Part shown: positions 42,654 to 64,000 of the stretch, in pieces
How the letters are laid out: every line of letters starts with the position of its first letter
Numbering within the stretch: position 1 is the first letter of the stretch
NCBI RefSeq assembly: GCF_028640845.1
Contig: NC_080542.1
Location: 149,941,358 to 150,005,357, forward strand
Reading direction: 5' to 3'
DNA: 64,000 nucleotides
Source: Ahaetulla prasina
Lineage: Eukaryota; Chordata; Lepidosauria; Squamata; Colubridae
Notes under the pieces: generated by a model
The model's database searches: none
Seen by the model: the letters and a program-made list of their open reading frames with translations, nothing else
What the model was told of the DNA's origin: nothing
Translations under genes and position numbers: made by a program

Positions 42654-43073
42654 ATATGTATATATATATCATTATGTAGCCCCTTCTAGCACGGATGATG
42701 TTCCCTAACTGTGTCATGAGACATCTGCACAGAAAACACCCAGCTCAGAGAGGACCAAAGACCCCACACTCCTCCTCCTCCTCCTTCCCTTCCTCCTCCT
42801 CCTCCTTTTCCTCCTCCTCCTCCTCCTCCTCTCGCTCCCCCTGTAGCACTGAACATGTTCCCTAGTTGGGTCTGCAATAAAACCTCCCAGCTCAGAGAGG
42901 ACAAACACCCCACGGTTCTTCCTCCTCCCCCTCCTCCCCCTCCTTCCTTCCAGCACTGATGATGTTGCCTAGCTGGGTCGCGAAAGGCCTGCGAGAACTC
43001 CACCCTCCCCGCTTCCTAGACCTGATGCTTCTCTTCTTCCCCTTCTGTCTTCCAGGAGCTGACGATGATGTAG
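29346..43073 (+). CDS. Unit 3: reduced NACAD-like gene with diverged UBA exon
   Basis: Parts present: exon 1 29346-29385 ([13 protein letters not shown]), candidate exon 2 30352-30434, exon 8' 31651-31746, exon 9 43056-43073 (ELTMM, stop), AATAAA 43231. Exons 3-7 are missing; the CT tract before exon 3 is fused to the CT tract before exon 8. If exon 2 is used, phases fit exactly and the product is 78 aa with no NAC core. Intron 8 is over 11 kb because of nested LINEs. Translation is uncertain; it may be a decaying relic, but every retained splice site is intact. Confidence 0.42.
31651..31746 (+). CDS. Unit 3 exon 8': strongly diverged UBA exon
   Basis: 96 bases, 32 codons, open, phase 0, between CTTTCCAG and GTGAGT. 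Reads [20 protein letters not shown] and on to FIKAIT. Against unit 1 exon 8 it is 27 bases shorter in frame and only roughly a quarter of residues match (E, LE, AN, N, AI). The following intron sequence for over 200 bases is nearly identical between the two units. The exon is thus far more diverged than its flanks. Confidence 0.6.
32436..32787 (+). mobile_element. Sauria SINE, near full length
   Basis: Box A region GGTGGCTCAGGGGCTAAGAC, box B GGTTCGAATCC, then GGGACCACCTTTGGTGGGAA, GCCGGCCACATGACCACGG and a terminal GAACGACTAGCACCTATGTG. This is the whole structure of the squamate Sauria SINE family. Confidence 0.92.
32886..33692 (+). mobile_element. L2 LINE A, 5' segment (interrupted)
   Basis: Starts mid-ORF2 ([20 protein letters not shown]) and runs open to SALVLL, then is cut by L2 B at the codon before DLSAAFD. 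It resumes at 39656-39678 and again at 40931-42265. It inserted in unit 3 intron 8; the empty site is in unit 1 at about 14958. 5'-truncated. Confidence 0.9.
36500..37769 (+). mobile_element. L1 LINE 3' part inserted in L2 B endonuclease
   Basis: An open frame to 37200 encodes the L1 ORF2 C-terminus ([26 protein letters not shown] and the cysteine-rich [20 protein letters not shown]). A 3' UTR of about 550 bases follows, then a poly(A) of 19 bases. Target duplication of about 12 bases, ATAACCGCCACC at 36488-36499 versus ATAACGGCCACC at 37769-37780. 5'-truncated. Confidence 0.92.
38640..39655 (-). promoter_or_regulatory. CpG-rich 5' UTR of L2 B with tandem monomers
   Basis: About 1 kb of high GC. 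Two to three related monomers of roughly 180-220 bases can be seen in 39010-39400, each with (CCG)n, a GCCATGCC motif and CCGAGGG...GCACCG. A second, short direct duplication (GGCCAGGATTTGATCTTAAT) is at 38729 and 38768. Internal promoters of LINEs are often built of such monomers; promoter function here is inferred. Confidence 0.5.
39679..40915 (-). mobile_element. L1 LINE 3' part inserted in L2 A
   Basis: Minus-strand frame 40795-39926 encodes the same L1 ORF2 C-terminus as 36508-37200 with many substitutions ([20 protein letters not shown]). Poly(T) at 39679-39690. Perfect 15-base target duplication CTCTCAGCGGCTTTT at 39664-39678 and 40916-40930. 5'-truncated. Confidence 0.93.
40931..42265 (+). 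mobile_element. L2 LINE A, 3' segment
   Basis: Continues L2 A ORF2 in frame from FDTIDHG through [13 protein letters not shown] and YADDTQLYF to about 41968, where a frameshift precedes the C-terminal part ending near 42030. 3' end CCTGAGTCCTTCGGGAGAAG then (AAAT)n at 42222-42265. Confidence 0.92.
42270..43010. mobile_element. Cluster of Penelope-type terminal repeats with GGA/CCT tracts
   Basis: Variants of CATCATCAGTGCTAGAAGG occur near 42273, 42431 and 42564, and in the opposite orientation (CTAGCACGGATGATGTTCCC) near 42687, 42845 and 42953, separated by (GGA)n or (CCT)n and (TA)n/(TATG)n runs. Overall layout is an inverted repeat. Unit 1 has a related cluster at 15000-15130 and 16520-16790. 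Confidence 0.6.
42408..42438 (-). ncRNA. Hammerhead-like core of a second Penelope-type family
   Basis: Minus strand: CUGAUGA, then a CCC/GGG-paired arm with a UAGUU loop, then GAAAC. Both core boxes match the hammerhead consensus, but stem II has internal mismatches. Related copies near 21600, 48000 and 57290 read GAGAC or similar instead of GAAAC. Confidence 0.35.
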
Positions 43074-43230
43074 TGTCCGGTGGGGAGACGCCCAGCCCAG
43101 AGCACCCACCCCCTGCCTCAGTTTCCACCCCCCCACATCTGCATATATGGCCGGTTCCCCGTAGCCCATATACCTGTTAGTCCTTGTCTTTCCTCCCTGG
43201 GTCGTCTATCCCAATGATGTTCTCAGGCGT

Positions 43231-43236
43231 AATAAA
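43231..43236 (+). terminator. Poly(A) signal, unit 3
   Basis: AATAAA 158 bases after the exon 9 stop, followed by TGGAATATTCACTCCTGCTG as in other units. The stretch before it differs from units 1, 2 and 4. Confidence 0.65.
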
Positions 43237-43321
43237 TGGAATATTCACTCCTGCTGTACTCAGGCTCCGTCTCTCTGTCCTTTGCTTGGGGGGGGCGGGG
43301 GGGCTTGGAAGCTGCCAAGTG

Positions 43322-43746
43322 TCAGTCCTTGACTTACAATGGTCCGTTTAACGACCATTCTGAAAGTGAGGACGGTCCCCCAAAATGGGACTTCGACGTA
43401 GCCAAATTAGACCCACAACATTTCGCTTCCTGGGCGTTTGGGGTTATGACGGCATTGAAAAATGCCAAACATTTCTCATGATCGAAACTGGGAGGCTTGG
43501 CCACTGTCCCGTACTTACGACGGTGGCAATGTCCCAAGGTCATGTGATTCCCCCATTTGCGACCTTCTGACACAAGCAGGAGGCGTTTTCACCTAACCAC
43601 CCGGTGAGTAGCTTAAGGTGGCCGGGATTCGTGTAACGACAGTGGCAGCATAAGTCGTAAAATGGGGCCAAGCTCACTTAACCCATGTCTCACTTAACGA
43701 CAGAAATTCTGGGGTCAGTTGTGGTCGTAAGGAAAGGACTGCCTGT
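43322..43746. mobile_element. MITE-like repeat, full length
   Basis: Begins TCAGTCCTTGACTTACAATG and ends GGTCGTAAGGAAAGGACTGCCTG, so the ends are inverted. Inside are CACTTAACGACAG-type motifs typical of this abundant squamate repeat. Present after unit 3 but not after units 1, 2 or 4. Confidence 0.65.
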
Positions 43747-44214
43747 ATTTTTTGGGGTCTGTGATCGGTCTGGATTCTTTTGTCTTCTTGTGACAATGGA
43801 GCATCTGGGTGGGTATTTTGACCATCAGAATAACAGAGTTGGAAGGGACCTTGGAGGTCATCTAGTCTAACTCCCTGCTTGAACAGGAGATTTTATATAC
43901 CATCCCTGACAAACAGCTGTCAAATCTCTTTTTAAAAGCTTCCAGTGATGGAGGACCAATAACTTCTGGATTTTTTGTTTATAATTTTGTTTATAATAAA
44001 ATCTCCCCGTCTTTTGATCCCAACCCAATCCCCCGATGTGAAAATTCAAGACGCTGAGCCGAGAGGGAATTCCAGAGTTCATCAGTGTCGTTCCTTTGGG
44101 GCCACACGGAGAACTGGAGACACGGATAAAGGAACAATTAAAATTGCAGGTGATTTGCTTAACGACCCTCGCAAGAAAGGTCCCAGGATTGGACATGTCT
44201 CACTTAAGTTTTCA

Positions 44215-45025
44215 GAGGGGAGGAATTGAACGCCCAGAATCCCCCTGCTAGGATACTTTAGGAGGGGTGGACTACAAGTCCCAGAATCCCCCTGCCAGGA
44301 TACTTTAGGAGGGGTGGACTACAATTCCCAGAATCCCCCTACCAGGATACTTTAGGAGGGGTGGACTACAAGTCCCAGAATCCCCCTGCCAGGATACTTT
44401 AGGAGAGGTGGACTACAACTCCCAGAATCCCCCAGCTGATATATCATAAGAGGGGAGCACTTCAAGTCCCAGAGTCCCCCAGGTGCAGTGGTGGGTTCAA
44501 ATTTTTTTACTGCTAGTTCTTTGGGTGTGACTTGGTGGGTGTGGCATGGCTTGGTGGGCGTGGCAGGAAATGATACTGTAAAATCTCCCTTCCCACCCAA
44601 CTCTAGGGGAAGGTTACTGCAAAATCCCCATTTCCTCCTGATCAGCTGGGACTTGGGAGGCAGATAAAAGATGAGGGTGGGGCCAATCAGAATTTTTACT
44701 ACTGGTTCTCCAGAACTGGTCAGAACCTGCTGAAACCCACCTCTGCCAAGTTAGTATACGATAAGAGAGGAGGACTTCAACTCCCAGAATCCCCCAGCGG
44801 GTATATCAAAAAAGAGGAGGATTTCAACTCCCAAAATACCCCTGCCAGGTTACTTTTACAAGAGAGGATTACAACTCCCAAAATCCCCCTGCCAGGATGC
44901 TTTTACGGGGGAGGGCTACAACTCTCAGAATCTCCCTGCCAGGAAGCTTTTACGGAGGAGGACTACAACTCCCAGAATCTCCCTGCCAGCATTCTTTAAG
45001 AGCAAAGGACTTCCAACCCCAGAAT
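44215..45025 (+). repeat. Longest ZNF143-like minisatellite block
   Basis: About 14-16 units of GGACTACAACTCCCAGAATC type, split by the MITE at 44480-44755. Several neighbouring units are nearly identical (44225-44430), suggesting recent local expansion. Confidence 0.8.
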
Positions 45026-45027
45026 CC

Positions 45028-45028
45028 C

Positions 45029-45093
<65 letters not shown>

Positions 45094-45325
45094 CCTTTAT
45101 TTATCCATCCATCCATCCATCCATCCATCCATCCATCCATCCATATCTACCTACCCATCCATTATCCATCTACTTACCTTCCTACATTCATCCATCCATC
45201 CATCCACATCTATCTATCTATCTATCCATCCATCCATCCTTCTATCCATCCATCCATCTATATTTATCTATCTACCTATCTATCTATCTATCTATCCATC
45301 CATCCATCCATCCATCCATCCATCC

Positions 45326-45384
<59 letters not shown>
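45028..45384 (+). repeat. (ATCT)n and (ATCC)n compound microsatellite
   Basis: Alternating blocks of ATCT and ATCC tetramers. ATCT is the complement of the GATA repeat. The frames through it (YLSIHPSI) are artefacts. Confidence 0.97.
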
Positions 45385-45733
45385 ATATCATGCTTTGTAA
45401 TCATGATTTATGACCCTCCTTCTTCTGTGAAGTTAACAAACTATTTTACCCACCTGTGTCTGACCAACCCCCTTCATCTCCCCAAAGCTTTGGGGTGAGC
45501 AGGGCTTCTCCCACTTAGTAGGACCCCACCCCACCAGCGATTGGGGAGAGGCTTAATGTTCAAAAAGGACACCGTCTCTTTAAGCACCAGAGACAGAGAT
45601 CTTGTGACCCCTCCCTCTTTCCCCTCAACCCTTCCCTCATTATTAAAGGAGGAGGGGCTGGAAGGGTCAGAGATAGGGTTACTCAAGAGCTTTCTGGTAT
45701 AAAGGAAGCCACTACCTGGCCATTGCATTTACT

Positions 45734-52447
<6,714 letters not shown>

Positions 52448-52556
52448 TGTCACCCAGCCCAGAGCACCCACCCCCTGCCTCAGTTTCCCCCACCACCACT
52501 TCTGTATATATATGTATATTGCTCATAGCCGATACACCAACACCATGGATGCTCTC

Positions 52557-52562
52557 AATAAA
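52557..52562 (+). terminator. Poly(A) signal, unit 4
   Basis: AATAAA in the same context as units 1 and 2. Confidence 0.7.
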
Positions 52563-54002
52563 TGGAATATTCACTCCTGCTGCACCCAGGCTCCGTCTCT
52601 CTGTCCTTTGCTGGGTGGGTGGGTGGGAGGGGCTTGGAAGCTGCCGAGTGTCAGTCCTTGACTGACCACGGTCCTCTTGTGACAATGGAGCACCTGGGGG
52701 GGTATTTTGGCCATCGGAATTACCGAACTGGAAGGGACCTTGGAGGTCCTCTAGTCCAAACTCCCCCTCTTCTCAAGCAGGAGGCCCTTATACAGTTACA
52801 GAATTGGAGGGGACCTTAGAGGTCATCTACTCCAACGCCCTGCTCAAGCAGGAGGCCCTTGCAGGAAAAAAGGAGTTGAAATGGACCTCAGAGATCATCT
52901 GGTACAACCCCTGCTCAGAATAACAGAGTTGGAAGGGACCTTGGAGGTCATCTAGTCTGAACCTCTGCTTGAACAGGAGATCTTATGTACCATCCCTGAC
53001 AAACAGCTGTCAAATCTCTTTTTAAAAGCTTCCAGTGATGGAGGACCAATAACTTCTGGATTTTTTGTTTATAATTTTGTTTATAATAAAATCTCCCCGT
53101 CTTTTGATCCCAACCCAATCCCCCGATGTGAAAATTCAAGACGCTGAGCCGAGAGGGAATTCCAGAGTTCATCAGTGTCGTTCCTTTGGGGCCACACAGA
53201 GAACTGGAGACACGGATAAAGGAACAATTAAAATTGCAAGTGATTTGCTTAACGACGCTCGCAAGAAAGGTCCTAGGATTGGACATGTCTCACTTAAGTT
53301 TCTAGGCAGTTTTAAGAGGGGAGGAATTGAACGCCCAGAATCCCCCTGCTAGGATACTTTAGGAGGGTTGGACTACAACTCCCAGAATCCCCCTGCCAGG
53401 ATACGTTAGGAGGGGTGGACTACAATTCCCAGAATCCCCCAGCTGATATATCGTAAGAGGGGAGCACTTCAAGTCCCAGAGTCCCCCAGGTGCAGTTCTT
53501 TGGGTGTGGCTTGGTGGATGTGGCATGGCTTGGTGGGCGTGGCAGGAAATGATACTGTAAAATCTCCCTTCCCACCCAACTCTAGGGGAAGGTTAATGCA
53601 AAATCCCCATTTCCTCCTGATCAGCTGGGACTTGGGAGGCAGATAAAAGATGAGGGTGGGGCCAATCAGAATTTATACTACCGGTTCTCCAGAACTGGTC
53701 AGAACCTGCTGAACCCACCTCTGCCAAGGTAGTATACTATAAGAGAGGAGGACTTCAACTCCCAGAATCCCCCAGCGGGTATATCATAAAAGAGGAGGAT
53801 TTCAACTCCCAAAATACCCCTGCCAGGTTACTTTTACAAGAGAGGATTACAACTCCCAGAATCTCCCTGCCAGGATGCTTTAAGAGGGGAAGAGTACAAC
53901 TCCCAGAATCCCCTGCCAGGATGCTTTTACGCGGGAGGACTACAACTCCCAGAATCTCCTTGCCAGCATTCTTTAAGAGCAGAGGACTTCCAACCCCAGA
54001 AT

Positions 54003-54015
54003 CCCGTATCTATCC

Positions 54016-54114
<99 letters not shown>

Positions 54115-54306
54115 ATTTTATTGGCCAAGTGTGATTGGACACACAAGGAATTTGTCTTGGTGCATATGCTCTCAGTGTACATAAAAGAAAAGATACGTTC
54201 ATCAAGGTACAACATTTACAACACAATTGATGATATCTATCTATCCATCCATCCATCCATCCATCCATCCATCCATCCATCCATCCATCCATCCATCCAT
54301 CCATCC

Positions 54307-54363
<57 letters not shown>

Positions 54364-54422
54364 CCTATCCATCCATCCATCCATCCATCCATCCATCCAT
54401 CCATCCATCCATCCATCCATCC

Positions 54423-54488
<66 letters not shown>

Positions 54489-54628
54489 TTATCTACCTAC
54501 CTACCTATCTATCTACCTATCCATCCATCCATCCATCCATCCATCCATCCATCCATCTATCCATCCATCCATCCATCCATCCATCCATCCATCCATCCAT
54601 CCATCCATCCATCTATCTAGCTATCTAA

Positions 54629-54699
<71 letters not shown>

Positions 54700-54715
54700 C
54701 CTATCTATCATATCA
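54003..54715 (+). repeat. (ATCT)n/(GATA)n/(ATCC)n complex with inverted junction
   Basis: (ATCT)n at 54017-54060 meets (GATA)n at 54061-54114 head to head, making a near-perfect palindrome. After the LINE end (54115-54235), (ATCC)n and (ATCT)n blocks alternate to about 54710. Confidence 0.95.
54061..54235 (-). mobile_element. Snake-type CR1/L3 LINE 3' end with (ATAG)n tail
   Basis: Same LINE 3' end as 20183-20435 (TTTTATTGGCCAAGTGTGATT to ACACAATTGATGAT), with a tetranucleotide (GATA) tail in place of the pentamer. It is inserted within the (ATCT)n array of this spacer. Confidence 0.85.
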
Positions 54716-55059
54716 TGGTTTGTAATCATGATTTATGACCCTCCTTCTTCTGTGAAGTTAACAAACGGGGGCTATTTTACCCACCTGTGTCTGACCGACC
54801 CCCTCTCCCCAAAGCTTTGGGGTGAGCAGGGCTACTCCCACTTACTAGGACCCCACCCCACCAGCGATTTTGGGGAGAGGCTTAATGTTCAAAAAGGACA
54901 CCGTCTCTTTAAGCACCAGAGACAGAGATCTTGTGACCCCTCCCTCTTTCCACTCAACCCTCCCCTCATTAAAGGAGGAGGGGCTGGAAGGGTCAGAGAT
55001 AGGGTTACTCAAGAGCTTTCTGGTGTAAAGGAAGCCACTACCTGGCCATTGCATTTACT

Positions 55060-61330
<6,271 letters not shown>

Positions 61331-62290
61331 TGAAGAGGGAGGGAGGGAGGGAGGAGAGATAGGTGGATGGGTGGAAGGAAGGAAGGAGGAACGAGAAAAA
61401 GTAGGAAGGAAAGGAAGGAAGGGAGGAAAGAGGGAGTGAGGAAGGAGAAAAGCATAAAGGATTAAAGGCAGGGAGTAGAGAAAGGAAGGACTGAGAGAGA
61501 GAGGGAGGGAAGGATAGGCAGAGAAGGAAGGAAGGAGGGAGGGAGATGGAGAGGAAGGAGGAGGAGCAGGAGGGAAGACTGAAAGGAGAAGGAGAGCGGG
61601 TAAAAGAAAGGGAGGAAGAGAGAAGAAAGGAGGATGGGTGAGAGGAAGGAGGGAAGGGGAAAGGAAGGAAGGAGGAGGAGAGGGAGAGGAAAAAGGAGGA
61701 GAGGGAGGGAAAGCCAGGAGAAGGGAAGAGGGAAAAATGAGAGAGGGAAAAAGAAAGGGAGGAAGAGAGAAGAAAGGAGGATGGGTGAGAGGGAAGGAGG
61801 AAGGGGAAAGGAAGGAAGGAAGGAGGGGGGGAGGGAGAGAGAGAGAAAGAGAGAGGGAGGGGGAGAGAGAGAGAGAAAGGTAGAGGCTGAGTGACTGACT
61901 AGAGGGACATTCGTATTTTTAACACCGGTAGTCCTCAACTTACATCCATCATTGAGCCCAAAACTTCCATTGGGAAGTGAGACTACCATTGCCTCAGATG
62001 TTATGCCAATCACTGCAGTTGTTAAGAGAGTCACAATGGTCATTAAGTGAATCCGGCTTCCCCATTGACTGTGCTGGTCCAAAAGGTCTCCAATGGGGGA
62101 TCACGCAACCCCCGGGGGCCACCGCCACCGTCATAAACGTGAGTCCGTTGCCAAATTGTCTGAATTTGGATTGATGCCTGGAGAAACGTGGTCGTAGGTC
62201 ACGTTTTCCTTGCTCTTCTGCCTTTGGTCGCTAAACGAATGGTTGCACGTTGAGGACTTCCTGCGTTGTGATAGATTGGCCTCCGCCTTT

Positions 62291-62480
62291 CTTTTTTTTT
62301 TTATATATATAAAAAAGTTTTATTTTTACAATCTTATCAAATAATTCATCCAATGTACAGTTATATACAATTAGTCGGGCCTGCCCAGTCACCACCCCCC
62401 TTTTTAATCTTCTTCCCTCTTCTACCTTCTTTTACTTTCCAAACCTTCCTCTCCTTCTCTTATCTACCTCCTCCTCCTTC
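62291..62480 (-). mobile_element. L1 3' UTR fragment at a duplication junction
   Basis: Reverse complement of the L1 3' end at about 37560-37750: poly(T) first, then TTACAATCTTATCAAATAAT and TAGTCGGGCCTGCCCAGTCA. The right end fades into a (CCT)n tract that leads into a second copy of the exon 6 region. No target duplication was found. Confidence 0.85.
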
Positions 62481-62494
62481 CTTCCTCCTCCTCC

Positions 62495-64000
<1,506 letters not shown>

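Noticed and set aside
44897..45400. Frame rich in YLSI and HPSI (also 54121-54738)
   Set aside because: Pure ATCT/ATCC microsatellite translation.
45698..45703. TATAAA as a functional TATA box of unit 4
   Set aside because: Only 36 bases from the ATG and not conserved in the sister units (GTGTAAAG), so kept only as part of the putative promoter block.
54003..54715. GATA repeats as a marker of the W sex chromosome (Bkm-type)
   Set aside because: GATA repeats occur on many snake chromosomes; the sequence alone cannot place this window.

Overview
This window is eukaryotic genomic DNA from a squamate reptile, most likely a colubroid snake. The evidence is a Sauria SINE, L2, CR1 and L1 LINEs, a Penelope-like element, and 3' tails of the snake-type CR1/L3 LINE that end in pentanucleotide (AATAG) or tetranucleotide (ATAG) microsatellites. 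There is no prokaryotic or viral gene content. Genes are split by introns, so the models below come from splice signals, reading phase and comparison between copies.

Layout. 1-2.2 kb holds the end of a GIMAP (immune-associated AIG1-type GTPase) cluster: a 3' gene fragment and one short two-exon GIMAP gene. 2.2-3.9 kb is repeats and unassigned DNA, ending in a 100-base assembly gap (3901-4000). From 4.0 kb to the right edge lies a tandem array of at least five related units. All are derived from one gene encoding a nascent-polypeptide-associated-complex alpha (NAC-alpha) domain, best matched by NACAD (a long acidic N-terminal exon followed by a NACA-like C-terminus). The ancestral plan appears to be: exon 1 (short, MGSIFS start), candidate exon 2, exon 3 (about 400 codons, acidic), exon 4 (GSSNDSES), exon 5 (ending SEKKARK), exon 6 (NAC core), exon 7 (ending in an acidic EESEEEEE run), exon 8 (UBA domain), exon 9 (ELTM/ELTI stop).

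The units are mosaics of that plan. Unit 1 (4.0-17.0 kb) keeps exons 4-9 including UBA, but exon 3 is riddled with deletions next to the gap. Unit 2 (18.5-27.4 kb) has exons 1, 3-7 and 9 open, giving a predicted 566 aa protein with no UBA exon. Unit 3 (29.1-43.2 kb) keeps only exons 1, 2, a strongly diverged exon 8 and exon 9. Unit 4 (45.5-52.6 kb) lacks exons 3 and 8, giving a predicted 167 aa NAC-only protein. Unit 5 (54.8 kb to the edge) has exons 1-6 with exon 6 present twice, and runs off the window. Between units are a CR1 antisense cluster, a degenerate minisatellite resembling ZNF143 sites, tetranucleotide arrays and a conserved pre-exon-1 block.

Mobile DNA explains most remaining length. 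In unit 3 an L2 LINE is split by a nearly full-length antisense L2, which is itself split by an L1; a second L1 sits beside the outer junction. Unit 1 carries L2, CR1 and Penelope-like insertions. The Penelope-like element contains four hammerhead-ribozyme-like cores whose stem II is kept by covarying bases. Long polypyrimidine tracts in introns lie at or near the junctions where exons were lost, so they are likely recombination sites.

Main caveats: no transcript data, no alignment software, and visible signs of long-read indel error near the gap and in some microsatellites.
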